A stretch of 64,000 nt of DNA. Origin: Eukaryota sp. TZLM1-RC. Taxonomy: Eukaryota; Metamonada: BaSk clade. Where the stretch lies: assembly GCA_040285825.1 (NCBI GenBank), contig JAUPSS010000004.1, positions 5,277,658 to 5,341,657 on the forward strand. The letters are read 5' to 3'. Below are positions 51,175 to 63,255 of this stretch, piece after piece (position 1 is the first letter of the stretch; each line of letters starts with the position of its first letter). Under the pieces are notes generated by a model that worked only from the letters and a program-made list of their open reading frames with translations, did no database searches and had not been told where the DNA came from. Made by a program: the position numbers and the translations under genes.

Positions 51175-52453
51175 TTTTTCTTCTTTATTAGAAGTAAATG
51201 AATCTTTAATTCGAAGTCATGTGTTTTGTTCAGCAGATTTGGGTGGAATTGGATTCACCAAATCTTCGATTCTGTGTAAAGCAGCATTTTTGGGAGGTGG
51301 TAAAAATTTTGTTTTTGAATTTTTCCAAAGGTTCCCTTTTGATGTTCATCTGATCAATGGTGAATCAAATTTTTACTTGAATCAACTGCAATTTGAATTA
51401 GAAAATTTGCCTAGTGATATCTGGAGTCAGTGTTTTCCTCAAAATGTTCAAGAAATTCCCACTCGATCACTTCCAAATTTACGTTTTTGTTTGAAAAAGC
51501 TTCAGCACCATCTGGTTAAATTATATGAAGGCTTGGATTATGAAGTAAGACTTGGCTTGGCCAAAACTAAAAATCCCGCTTTCGGTAATTTTTTAAAGGA
51601 TATTCGTGATAGTTCAGCTGCTGCTTTAGTAACTCAAGTTCCCTCTGTTTATGGACTTTTGTTAAAAGACAATGAATGGCTTCTAAACATGCGTTTTCGT
51701 GGTTTTCTGTGGCCAAACAATTTGCCCAATCATTTAACTTGTAAATGTGGTAAACCTCTTTTGTTTACTCATCTTTTGAACTGTAAACATTTCATCACGT
51801 TTAGAAGCAAAGTGCATAATAACGTCAGGGACCAAATTTATGTAATGTGCAAATCATATCGTGTAGATTCCCTTTTAGAACCGCTGTTATCAAAATTAAT
51901 TCTTGATGATCCCAATATTGATAGTACGCGTTACAACAGAGCTTCTATGGGTCTGACTAGAGGTAATCTAGTTGTTCCTGGTTTAAATGGTAGTTTTACT
52001 ATTTTGGACGCCATGTCTATTGACCCTTGTAATTCCTCTAACGAACATTTCATTAACTCGGATGTAAATAATCCTCTTCTTGCAGGCGAAAAATATAAAA
52101 TTGCTAAATATGCGAAACCCATTTCCTCGGTTAATGAAAATTCTCATGCCCAATATAATTTATGTCCATTTGTTTTTTCTTTGCTTGGATCTCTAGGTAA
52201 GGCTGCTATGGCTTTCCTTGAGGATTTTGTTGTAGTTGTAAAGGAAAGAACTGGAAGAATTTTCAATCGTGTTTACTGGCAAAACAGGATTGTATTTTCT
52301 ATTTTTAAGGGAATGGTAACACTAATTTCTGATTCACTATCTTCTTTTGGGAAATTTTCTGAATCTTTAGCGATTAATTGTTTTGATGTAGGGGAGGCAG
52401 GTTTTGAGGATGTGGAGTTTTAATTGTGTATTTCATATTTGTTGTTGAATAAA
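51175..52453 (+). mobile_element. LINE family D copy, 5'-truncated, C-terminal 400 codons open
   Basis: Starts after the RT catalytic core (ESLIRSHVFCSADLGGIGFT) and keeps an intact frame to VGEAGFEDVEF at 52423. Visible: VRLGLAKTKNPAFGNFLKDI, zinc motif CKCGKPLLFTHLLNC, RLE motif RGNLVVPGLNGSFTILDAMS and the C-terminal block VYWQNRIVFSIFKGMVTLIS. The RLE first Asp is replaced by Asn (RGN instead of RGD in the nested copy at 32556). A possible duplication AATAAACTAT occurs at 51165-51174 and 52454-52463, although its AATAAA part resembles the element's own 3' end. The 3' UTR ends in GTTGTTGAATAAAAATAAA. Confidence 0.88.
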
Positions 52454-52599
52454 AATAAACTATGGAAAAGATTATACCATTGAATCCCGGAATTCGAGTA
52501 AATTAAAATTTACTGCTGTAATTCATTAAGTGTTTCTTTAAGAATTTGGAATTTAAAGGTATGCTTCAGATTGTGTCAACAAAACAAACTTCATTGAAC

Positions 52600-52650
52600 T
52601 TCAATACTGTGTATTTCATATTGGTTGTTGAATACAAATAAAGAGTTCAT
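52600..52650 (+). mobile_element. Isolated family D 3'-end scrap
   Basis: ACTGTGTATTTCATATTGGT and TGTTGAATACAAATAAAG repeat the family D 3' UTR found 160 bp earlier (52425-52460). Only the last tens of bases are present. Confidence 0.7.
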
Positions 52651-52679
52651 ACTGTGTAAAAGAATCAGAAGATATAGAA

Positions 52680-53135
52680 AGAAAATCATTAAACCATAGT
52701 TTCTGCTACGAAATTCCAAGGATACTGGTGTTCTCGCCATAGTTTCTCTTGTTCCATGAAATGAACGAGTTAATTATTACGAATTGAATTCGTGACTGCC
52801 TGAAACAGAGATGACATCTTTTCATAGTTTTTTGAACCTATTTTGAGAAATCATTTAAAACTGCTTCCATTGCTTTTTTTCCGTTTTGAGAAAGTGGATA
52901 TGTAATTAAAACAAGTTGTGTGTTTCCCTCACTGTTATCGTCAACATCTGTGTGTCATATTTTCAGTGTTTGGCTTTTTCTCTACGTTCAGGAGTAGCTC
53001 CAGTATCCTTCGATGCACAAAAACGCCATTTGCAAAAATTCAAAAGTACAAAATCAGCAACAACTTCAGAATTATCGATCCTATCCTAATTAACAACAAT
53101 CTTTCATCTAAACCAAAAATGTTTAGAGACAGTCT
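52680..53135 (-). mobile_element. Decayed family B-like LINE 3' part
   Basis: On the minus strand the order of the family B 3' end is recognisable: the AACCATAGTTTCTGCTACGA 3' UTR, the C-terminal block in fragments, the FPLSQNGKKAMEAVLNDFSK-like stretch and, near 53080, a weak RLE relic. No frame survives. Confidence 0.6.
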
Positions 53136-53364
53136 TTCTCTCACACAACATTATTGTACATCACAATATATCCATTCATAAGACCACTGATATCCGGATC
53201 AACTACAAAAAGCTCAAGTGGTTGTTTCAATTTCTGAGCGTTTTCAGTTGGAGAGAGAGTATACTGTACACATTATTTTGAAAGTTTTTCCAGGAAATAG
53301 ATAAAAGAATAGTTTTTGTCAGAAAATATGGTTCAAAAGTTTCCTGGTTCCATTTTCAACAAAT

Positions 53365-56300
53365 TTTCTTCTTTTCTCACTCACTTTCAACGTCCTCCTT
53401 TTTCTTAACTTGACGTCCTATTGTCGGTTCGATTGAATTCCTCCAGTCTTAATGTCAGACACTCTCAGTGATACTGACTGGACTGCAAAAAGTACCGAAC
53501 GTGATTTTGACAAACCAACCTCCTCAACCACCAATCGTTCTCATTCTCCCCACCTGTCACTCCATGCTGGAAAATCATTGGAAAATAATTTAAATGAAAA
53601 TTTTTCTAAACCCCGCCGCAAATGTAGTAAATGTCGAAAATCCGGACATAACATTGCAACTTGTCCGCTTATTCAAAAGGAAAAACTGAATGCTCGTGCT
53701 GCAACTGCTGATTTAAATTTTTCGTTATGACACAATCCTGAAAATGAATTTTTAAGTGAGATTCCCGATAACACTCCCATCAAAGAAGATCAAAAGGATG
53801 AGAAAAAATGTGTTTTTTGTCAAAAGCTTGTTGCTGTCAATGATTCCGGTCGACGTTTACTTTTTTGTGATTCTTGTGTTGCTGCTGATCAGCTACGTTG
53901 TCCCATTCGTGTTCCTGCTCAGCTTAGTCCGTTGGCTTCGATACCTTTTGCTGTTGTTCTTCGTGCCTTTACTGAAAATCTCCGTAAAGGATTATGGGAT
54001 GTTACGCCTATTTGGAAATTTTTTCTGAAAAAAGATAAAAAACTTTTATCGAAAAAATCAAATTTTAAAAGAAATGTTTTTTCGAAAGAAAAATTAATGA
54101 GAAAATTAGCTTTAAAAGGACGTTTTGGATCTGCAAAACAATGTTTATTTTCTTCTGATTTAGCTGAATGTAATGAAAGCACATTGTTCCAATTGAATCA
54201 TCTTCATCCGGAAGAAAACTTTCATTGTACTAAACCAGGTTCAGTTGATTATTGGCTGCAAAATCCTGTCAATGCTTCTGAGGTATTGAAACAGATTCAG
54301 CAAATGCCTACTGGAAAAGCTCCTGGGCCATCTTTGTTGAATTTTGACATGATCAAATCAGCTGTTGGACAGTATCCTGAAATTGCTGATGATCTTGTTC
54401 TTTTTTTCAACAATCTTCTTACGTTAAAAATTAAAGTCCCTTTTGAGATGAACAGTGCTCGCTTAATTGCCCTTAAAAAAAGTGAATCCAAAATCCGTCC
54501 AATTGCAATTGGAGAATCGTTTTCAAGAATTCTTGCGTCTCTTGTTTTCAATAGAATTGGGAAAAAAGCCAAGAAATTTTTCAGTCCGTTTCAATTTGGA
54601 ATCAAGACAATTGACGGTGCTTCTTCTGCTGCTCTTTCGTCGGATGTGTTCTTTAATTCTAGTGATTCTAATTACATCTTCAATTTAGATTTTAAGAATG
54701 CTTTCAATTCTGTATCTCGTTCTTCCATTTTACCTTTGCTGCAAAAGCATTTTCCTGAAGTCGAGCCTTGTTTCTATTCATTTTATGGAAAATCATCCAC
54801 ATTGGTCTATGAAAACTTTGACCTGCTTTCGTCTTCAGGTGTTAAACAAGGTGATCCACTTGGTCCTTTTTTCTTTTGTCTGGCAATTCATCCATTAATG
54901 TGCGAATTGAAAGAAAAATTCCCAGAAATAGATATTGCAGCATACATGGATGACATTTCTGTAATTGCTCCTATTACAATTCTGAAACAAATAGCAACTT
55001 TTATTCAACAGCGTTATGAAGATATTGGTCTCTCATTGAATATCTCCAAATGTTTGATTATTGGCCATGAACCAATTGATTTTTTTATTAATGATGTCAA
55101 TGTCGCCTTTATCAATTATGATCAGTCTGGTTTTCGTTTTTTGGGTTGTTATCTCGGAAATATTGATGGAGTGAAAGGCCAACTTTCGACTCTGTTGACT
55201 CAATTTGGAAATGAATTAGAATCAATAGAAAATTTAAATATTGAGAAACATTTGAAATTCTCTTTCCTAAAAATCTGTTATTCTGGAAAATTTACTCATA
55301 TTTTGAGATCTACATCACCATCAATTTCTTTGGAGTTTTGTCGCATTTTTAATGAACAAAGAACCAATTTTTTAGCAAAATTAATGGAAATTGATGCATC
55401 TCAGTTACGAAGCCACATTTTTTGTGGTACAAATTTTGGTGGTGTTGATTTTCATAAATCAAGCTACCTTTGTAAAGCTGCCTTTATTGGAGGTGGAAAG
55501 AATTGTATTTATGAATTTGTGAATCGTTTTCCTGAAAAAATTCATCTCATTGAAAATTGTGGCAGCTCTTACCTTATTTCTTTGCAACAGGAAATTGAAA
55601 CACTTTCACCCAATATTTGGACTAAATGTTTCCCCTCTGATATTGTGGAACTTCCTTCAAGAAGCTTGCTCTCCTTACCACTGACTTTTGCAAAATTGCA
55701 GAAAAAAATCTTGAAAGTTTTAGAAAACTTGGATTATGTTGTACGTCTTAGCTTCGCTAAGGAAAAAAATCCCGTGTTTGCAAACTTTTTGATTGATCTT
55801 GAAGACAGTTGTTCAAGTTGCCTAATCTCCCAAATACCCAACATTTATGGCCTTCTACTCAATGATCACCAATGGACCACTGCAATGAGAATGAGATGTT
55901 TTCTATGGCCTTGTTCATTACCAAATGATTTAATTTGTCGCTGCAAGAGTGTTGTTACGCTTTCCCATATTTTAAACTGTAAGTATTTTATAAGTTATCG
56001 CTCAATTGTTCATGACTCAGTTCGTGATCAATTATATGCCATGTGCAAAAGTTTCAATATAGAGGCATTTATTGAGCCACTAGTTCGTAAGCTGTCTTCA
56101 GATCAAACTGATGATTCCTTTGGTAAAAGAAGGGCAGATTTAGTAGCTCCAGGGATCGATGGTGTTCTCAATGTTGTAGACGTTGTCTCAGTGGATGTTT
56201 GCAAAAATTCTGCTGCTCGTTTAGTGTATTCCGCTGATTCGCCGTTATCTAACGCCGAAAAAAAGAAGATAAAAAAATATGAAGAACCTTTGGCACAGTT

Positions 56301-56638
56301 AGGTAGAGTGGAACATGTGAAATATCAGTTTGTGCCGTTTGCAATTTCTCTTTTTGGCAATATTGGACCTTCAGGATTGCACTTTTTTGAAAATTTTAAA
56401 AAAGTGTTACTGAATAGGTCTGGTAAAACAATGAACTCCACTTTCTGGTTAAATAGAATTGTTTTTTGCATTTTCAAGTCCATTCCAACAATGATTTCAA
56501 AGGCACTTTTAGCTATTGGTGCAGAATATGAACGTAATGCTGTGAGTAGGTTCAGTAATGGTGACGCTTGTTTGGAGGATATTGAATTCTAGGTGGTTAT
56601 TTTTATCTCAATAAATAATCCAGTTTTTTAAAAAAAAA
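53365..56638 (+). mobile_element. Full-length LINE, family A (RLE-type), 11-bp TSD
   Basis: The only copy with both ends. A direct repeat TTTCAACAAAT at 53354-53364 and 56639-56649 brackets 3274 bp. A 5' UTR of 87 bp leads to ATG at 53452; the 3' UTR is 46 bp, with ATCTCAATAAATAATCCAG followed by a T/A-rich tail. It contains one ORF (next entry). A TSD of this length and a short A-rich end fit target-primed reverse transcription. There is no poly-A tail of the L1 kind. Confidence 0.85.
53452..56592 (+). pseudogene. Family A LINE polyprotein: CCHC knuckle, RT, zinc motif, RLE; one in-frame TGA
   Basis: A single frame of 1046 codons with one internal TGA at 53728-53730. N-terminus: SDTLSDTDWTAKSTERD, then CCHC knuckle KCSKCRKSGHNIATC (about residues 62-76). 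After the TGA comes a second Cys cluster, CVFCQKLVAVNDSGRRLLFC with DSC. RT: GKAPGPSLLNFDMIKSAVG (motif 0/1), KIRPIAIGESFSRILASLVF, motif A NLDFKNAFNSVSRSSI, motif B SSGVKQGDPLGPFFFCLAIH and motif C AAYMDDISVIAPI. C-terminal part: zinc motif CRCKSVVTLSHILNC, RLE RRADLVAPGIDGVLNVVDVV (R-A-D-x13-D) and the block TFWLNRIVFCIFKSIPTMIS, ending CLEDIEF. The knuckle-RT-zinc-RLE order is that of R2-superclade LINEs. All catalytic residues I can place are present; the TGA is the only visible defect. Confidence 0.88.
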
Positions 56639-56779
56639 TTTCAACAAATAAGAAAAATATCTAGAATCATCTAGAAGTTATCCATCAATAATCAACTGAA
56701 ATTCTGGAAACGACAGAAAGGGTATTTTGAAAATGCATTAAGTGTGTAATTTGAAATTGAAATCATCTTTTGAGCATAA

Positions 56780-57000
56780 TTATATTATTGGCCTTTTCAG
56801 ATGTACGTAAAGATGAATTGAAAAAGGTTGCATGTTTTTCATTATAGCCAATTGACCTACACATACAATGAAGTTGATCCGGGTCAGCGTCTTGACTTTT
56901 GATCTGCCAGTAACAAAAAAACAATAAAATGAATGGGTTAGAGTGACAGTTTGACCATATTCACAAATTAAAGCAAGAAACAAACGACGAAATATGACGA
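56780..57000 (-). mobile_element. LINE zinc-motif scrap
   Basis: LALICEYGQTVTLTHSFYCF corresponds to LICKCG...THLFNC of the LINE zinc motif, with the second Cys replaced by Tyr. The following RSKVKTLTRINFIVCVG matches the RSKVHDAVRDQLYCM segment. About 220 bp only. Confidence 0.65.
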
Positions 57001-58325
57001 ATACCTTTAAATTTCATAAAGAACACTGTCTTTGTCAAAGAAAATTCCCCTTGTTTATGATGACGATTATTTTTCAATTTAATGTCATCCAATACATTTG
57101 CATTAATTTCAAATTTGGATAGGGTCTGTTATTGTCCCCATCGAAGAACCGCACATAAATTCGTATGGAATAAAACCAAATTTTCTGCTTTTAGTCGAAT
57201 TTATTAATGGTTGGAATATGGGTACACACGTTGACCAACTTGCATAATCATCAACATCTATTAATAGTTTTCTTGAGCATTGAAGAACGTCTCTATGTTT
57301 ACGTTTTACAATTTCCTTTAAATCCATTTGTAGTCCATTTTGGATTTGAATATGAGATTTCTGAAAACAAAAAACATTTACACAATAACACAGGTCTATG
57401 CAATATTATAAAAAGTTCCATGACAATTTCAAAGAATTAGGTGTTGTATGGCCAATCGAATATTTCTTTACTAAATATGTGATCATTCCACGAAATAGTC
57501 TCACACATATATCTCTTACAACTGGTTCATCAATATCTTCAATTGACTTGTCTGAATTTGCAAAAATATCAGAACATGCACAACATATTAGTAACAAATT
57601 CAATGCAACAACATGTGAAAGGTGTGACATATGTGACATGTCATATCTTGTATATAATATATGACATATAACATGGTGAAATTATACCTTTAACGCATGC
57701 GATTTTCTGTTCCACAGATAGTACTCAGAAAAAGGCTTCACTGTTTAAAACAGACAGTAGTAAAAATGGTGTTATTGTGATAAGGGTATTGGAACTTGTG
57801 CTAATATATCAGGTCGCGCAGTATTTGCAGGAAAGATTCAATATCTGTAGGGGTTTGTTATGGCTGATAATACTGATAATTATGAAGAATACTCATTTAT
57901 CTCGTTTACGCAAGAACCCTTAATTCAAGTCCCATGTGGTTTATTGTTAAATCTTTTACTTGTTGTAAATAATCGTCTTGTGCATTGGTCCATTTAATTA
58001 TTCTAGGTTTTTTTGGTTTTATTGCAGTTATTAATTCTCAATTACCAGGAAGCCAATCACTAATGTAATCAATTGATCCTACCACTAAGAGAACTTCTGT
58101 CACTGTTTTTAAACTTTGTATACTTTTTATCTAGGCTTCAATTATTTTCTTACTCATCCGCAACAGAATAGGTTAGACTGAAACTGTGTGGGTGTTAAAA
58201 CCGTCCTTATCACTAAAGTCACCAATTAACATAGGTGTCTATCATTTCGGTAAATTACTAGAAAATAATTGGAAGCAAATTTGCAGAATCTATCATTGGT
58301 TTCATCTGCTCATTTTAATTAATTC
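57001..58325. other. Gene-free stretch, possibly very old LINE debris
   Basis: About 1.3 kb with only short frames. A minus-strand frame at 57109-57327 ends in RKFGFIPYEFMCGSSMGTIT, which may be a relic of the C-terminal FVPFAFSIFGNIG block. Nothing else is recognisable. Confidence 0.4.
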
Positions 58326-58336
58326 AATAAATATTT

Positions 58337-61291
58337 AATACCTGTTCTTTGTGCAAAACTGTTGGTCACACAAAAACAACATGTTCTCGGCGAAAAGTTT
58401 TGTCAGATGAAGCTGTATTGGCATCATTATCTTCACCTATTGAGTCTATTGAGCCTCCACAGATACTTCATTCGTCTTCAGTCAGTAGTAATACAAAATC
58501 ATGTTTGTTCTGTTGTTCTCCAGTTTCTGGATTCAATGTTTCGGGTCGACCTCTTTTGGTTTGTGATTCTTGCACGCCAATTGATCCTTGTAGACCTCCA
58601 TTTGCAATCCCTCAATTCGTTTCTCCTGCTCATTCGTCTTCTCTTGCAACAGTTATTCGATCTTTAACCTTCTCTCTTCGAAAGGGCATTTAAAATCCTT
58701 CGATTTTTTGGAAATTTTTTCTTTCTAAGGCTATGTCTTCACACAAGAAATCTAAATATAAGAAGTCGGTTCCACAATCTACAAATGTCAAAAAGCGCTT
58801 TGAGTCTTTGATTCTTCGTTCACAATACTCTTCAGCACTTAAATTATTGGCTGGTTCTTCTCCTGCTGCCTTCAATGATGAAACATTGGATTCTTTAAAT
58901 TCTCTTCATCCACATGAAGACTTCACCATAAATCACATAGTCTCTGATAATGAACGTGATTTCTTCACTGCTAATCCTATCACTTGTGATGAAGTTAGTG
59001 TAGCTATTAAAGGACTTCCGTCTGGTCGTTCTGCTGGGCCTTCTGGACTTAGTTATGATCATTTGAAGTCCGCAGTCAACATATGTCCAGAAATCGTGGA
59101 TGATTTAGTTTTCTTTTTCAATAGTGTCATCATGGGACGTTTCAAGTTACCACAGGCGTTAATGGCATCTCGTTTAGTTGCTTTAAATAAGCCTGGAGGT
59201 GGTGTCAGACCTATTGCTGTTGGTGAGTCCATAACGAGATTATTAGCAATTATTTCTTTTAAAAAGAGTTAAGTCATCCGCAATTAATTTTTTTCGTCCT
59301 TATCAGTTTGCTATCGGAATTCCTGATGGCACAACATGTGCTGCGTTGTGTACAGATTTACTTTTCAATCAAAAAGGCGAAAATTATTTATTGAACATTG
59401 ATTTTAAAAATGCTTTCAACTCCGTTTTTCGCTCCAGTATTTTGCATGAACTTGAACTACACTATCCTCCACTTTTGCCGTATTTTAAATTGATGTATGG
59501 ATCACCCTCTAACTTAATTTTTCATTCTGAGAATATTGTTTCGTCAAGAGGGGTCAAACAAGGGGATCCATTGGGTCCATTTTTCTTTTGCTTAGCACTG
59601 CAATCAGTTTTGGTAAAATTTAAGTCGGATTTTCCTGACATTCATATATGTGCTTATGCAGATGATTTATCACTTATTGGCCCTTTGTCTCTTTTACAAC
59701 ACGGTTTACAACATTTTGTTGTTCTGGCCAAACAAATAGGGTTAGACATTAAATTGCCCAAGTGTTTCATTATTGGTAATCAGCATGCGGAGGTGGCATT
59801 TAATGAAACTTTTATCAAATACGTTGATTACGAGGAAGATGCTATTCGGTTTCTTGGATCTTATTTTGGAAATAGTGAAAAAGTTAAATCGATTTTGTCA
59901 GGTATTTTGGAAAAAATCGAAGAGCAACTTTTGGCTATTCAAGATCTACAAATTGACAAACATTTAGCGTTTTCGGTCCTCAATGTGTGTTTTGGATCAA
60001 AAATTAATTATCTTCTTCGTTCTTTATCTCCCACAATTTCTCATGATTTTGCACGTCAATTCAATACTTTGAGAACAAATTTCTTAGGAAATTTAGTAGA
60101 AGTTTGTCCATCTAAAATTCCTTATCATGCATTTTTTAGTCCTAAATTTGGTGGAGTTGGTTTTTCAAGAGCAGAGTATTTATGCAAAAGTGCTTTTATT
60201 GGTGGTATGAAAAATTTTCTTTTTGAATGGAAACTTCGTTTTGATCATATTCCTTTGAATGAATCACATCCTTTATTAATTTCTCTTGACAAAATGGTGC
60301 AAGAACTACCTGTTGATGTTTGGAATAGGAGTTTTCCTTCAAGTTTGCCTACTGTGCCTTCGAGATCTTTCACCAATCTTCATCTTGCTGTTGTGAAATT
60401 ACAGAAGTCTGTTCTTATTGGTTTTGAAGACCTGGATTTTTCTAAACGACTTAGTGTGACTAAGATTAATAATCCCGTCTTTGCTGCCTATTTATCAGAC
60501 ATTCAGAACTGTACTAGTTTAATATCTCAGCAACCAAGGCCATTTGGTCTTCACTTAACAGATGAAGCTTGGAAACAAAACATGCGGTTGAGATTAGGGA
60601 TGTATCCAAGTGGTCTTTTGGACAATTCTTATTGTATTTGTAACAAAAAACCTACTGCCAATTTTCGTCATATTGTGAGCTGTAAGAAATTTCTCCAATA
60701 TAGGTCAGTTCTTCATAATGCCGTTCGTGATGTGACATATGAGATGTTCAAGTGTTACAATTTTAGTTGCAAAGTAGAACCTTTGTTGAAGCATTATAAT
60801 GATGATAATCTTTTTAATTCACGTCGAGGTGATTTAATTGCTCCTTTTGTGGATTCCTCTCAAGTTGTTGTTGATTTCACTACAATTGATCCCTTTGCTT
60901 TGGTTTATCGCGATGATGTTTTACTAAGTACTAATGGTCATTTGAACAAGGCTGAAGATCGTAAGAGAGATAAATATACTGAGATATTAAATGATTTAAA
61001 TAAGAACCTTTATTCGAAGTTTTCGTTTGTTCCTTTTGCCTTTTCGATTTTTGGCAACATTGGACAATCCGCCTTGAATTTCATCAATGATTTTGGTAAT
61101 TTATGTCGTTCAAGTGGTAAGAATTTTGCAGAGAATTTATGGAAAAATCGTATCATTTTCGCTTTGTACAGAAGTGTTCCCAAGTACTTGAGTTTAATGA
61201 TGTCTAAACTTTATAAGGATTCATCAAGAGTTGGCGTGGAGAATTTAGTTTCTTATGTGTTTTAGTTTGTTCTATTTGATTCTTCGTAGAA
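58337..61291 (+). mobile_element. LINE family E copy, nearly complete; one stop and one frameshift
   Basis: Begins at the CCHC knuckle TCSLCKTVGHTKTTCSRR, so only the extreme N-terminus is missing. A second Cys cluster CLFCCSPVSGFNVSGRPLLV with CDSC follows. RT motifs: GRSAGPSGLSYDHLKSAVNI, GVRPIAVGESITRLLAI, motif A NIDFKNAFNSVFRSSI, motif B RGVKQGDPLGPFFFCLALQS and motif C CAYADDLSLIGPL; E uses YADD where A-D use YMDD. Zinc motif CICNKKPTANFRHIVSC, RLE motif RRGDLIAPFVDSSQVVVDFT and the C-terminal block ENLWKNRIIFALYRSVPKYL follow; stop at 61263-61265. Defects: TAA at 58691-58693 and a frameshift in TTTTAAAAAGAG near 59258. AATAAATATTT at 58326-58336 and 61292-61302 may be a target duplication, but it overlaps the element's own AATAAATA end. 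Confidence 0.9.
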
Positions 61292-61302
61292 AATAAATAT
61301 TT

Positions 61303-61338
61303 GTAATATAATATATAATATAATATATAATATAATAT
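61303..61338 (+). repeat. AT microsatellite between the two family E copies
   Basis: A roughly 10-bp AATATAATAT unit repeated three to four times. It directly follows the 3' end of the first E copy and directly precedes the truncated second copy, so it may be an element tail or the target of the second insertion. Confidence 0.8.
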
Positions 61339-63205
61339 CGCTCCAGTATTTTGCAAGAACTTGAACTACACTATCCTCCACTTTTGCCGTATTTTAAATT
61401 GATGTATGGATCACCCTCTAACTTAATTTTTCATTCTGAGAATATTGTTTCGTCAAGAGGGGTCAAACAAGGGGATCCATTGGGTCCATTTTTCTTTTGC
61501 TTAGCACTGCAATCAGTTTTGGTAAAATTTAAGTCGGATTTTCCTGACATTCATATATGTGCTTATGCAGATGATTTATCACTTATTGGCCCTTTGTCTC
61601 TTTTACATCACGGTTTACAACATTTTGTTTTTCTGGCCAAACAAATAGGGTTAGACATTAAATTGCCCAAGTGTTTCATTATAGGTAATCAGCATGCGGA
61701 GGTGGCATTTAATGAAACTTTTATCAAATACGTTGATTACGAGGAAGATGCTATTCGGTTTCTTGGATCTTATTTTGGAAATAGTGAAAAAGTTAAATCG
61801 ATTTTGTCAGGTATTTTGGAAAAAATCGAAGAGCAACTTTTGGCTATTCAAGATCTACAAATTGACAAACATTTAGCGTTTTCGGTCCTCAATGTGTGTT
61901 TTGGGTCAAAAATTAATCATCTTCTTCGTTCTTTATCTCCCACAATTTCTCATGATTTTGCACGTCAATTCAATACTTTGAGAACAAATTTCTTAGGAAA
62001 TTTAGTAGAAGTTTGTCCATCTAAAATTCCTTATCATGCATTTTTTTAGTCCTAAATTTGGTGGAGTTGGTTTTTCAAAAGCAGAGTATTTATGCAAAAG
62101 TGCTTTTTATTGGTGGTATGAAAAATTTTCTTTTGAATGGAAACTTCGTTTTGATCATATTCCTTTGAATGAATCACATCCTTTATTAATTTCTCTTGAC
62201 AAAATGGTGCAAGAACTACCTGTTGATGTTTGGAATAGGAGTTTTCCTTCAAGTTTGCCTGCTGTGCCTTCGAGATCTTTCACCAACCTTCATCTTGCTG
62301 TTGTGAAATTACAGAAGTCTGTTCTTATTGGTTTTGAAGACCTGGATTTTTCTAAACGACTTAGTGTGACTAAGATTAATAATCCCGTCTTTGCTGCCTT
62401 TTTTATCAGACATTCAGAACTGTACTAGTTTAATATCTCAGCAACCAAGGCCATTTGGTCTTCACTTAACAAATGAAGCTTGGAAACAAAACATGCGGTT
62501 GAGATTAGGGATGTATCCAAGTGGTCTTTTGGACAATTCTTATTGTATTTGTAACAAAAACCTACTGCCAATTTTCGTCATATTGTGAGCTGTAAGAAAT
62601 TTCTCCAATATAGGTCAGTTCTTCATAATGCCGTTCGTGATGTGACATATGAGATGTTCAAGTGTTACAATTGTAGTTGCAAAGTAGAACCTTTGTTGAA
62701 GCATTATAGTGATGATAATCTTTTTAATTCACGTCGAGGTGATTTAATTGCTCCTTTTGTGGATTCCTCTCAAGTTGTTGTTGATTTCACTACAGTTGAT
62801 CCCTTTGCTTTTGTTTATCGCGATGATGTTTTACTTAGTACTAATGGTCATTTAAACAAGGCTGAAGATCGTAAGAGAGATAAATATACTGAGATATTAA
62901 ATGATTTAAATAAGAACCTTTATTCGAAGTTTTCGTTTGTTCCTTTTGCCTTTTCGATTTTTGGCAACATTGGACAATCCGCCTTGAATTTCATCAATGA
63001 TTTTGGTAATTTATGTCGTTCAAGTGGTAAGAATTTTGCAGAGAATTTATGGAAAAATCGTATCATTTTCGCTTTGTACAGAAGTGTTCCCAAGTACTTG
63101 AGTTTAATGATGTCTAAACTTTATAAGGATTCATCAAGAGTTGGCGTGGAGAATTTAGTTTCTTATGTGTTTTAGTTTGTTCTATTTGATTCTTCGTAGA
63201 AAATA
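61339..63205 (+). mobile_element. LINE family E second copy, 5'-truncated, tandem
   Basis: Starts at CGCTCCAGTATTTTGCAAGA, which is position 59431 of the first copy, and runs to the same 3' end (GAAAATAAATAAATA). It is almost identical to the first copy over 1.8 kb, with scattered substitutions (for example NYLL against NHLL). It carries at least four single-base length changes near 62041, 62106, 62400 and 62565, each in or next to a homopolymer run. RT motifs B and C and the RLE motif are present. Confidence 0.92.
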
Positions 63206-63255
63206 AATAAATATATACTATTTGAATTAAAATTTAATATATTTTTTGTTGGTTT

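Noticed and set aside
61351-63175. Independent gene cluster in the second family E block
   Set aside because: All four frames are consecutive pieces of one LINE ORF broken by single-base indels.
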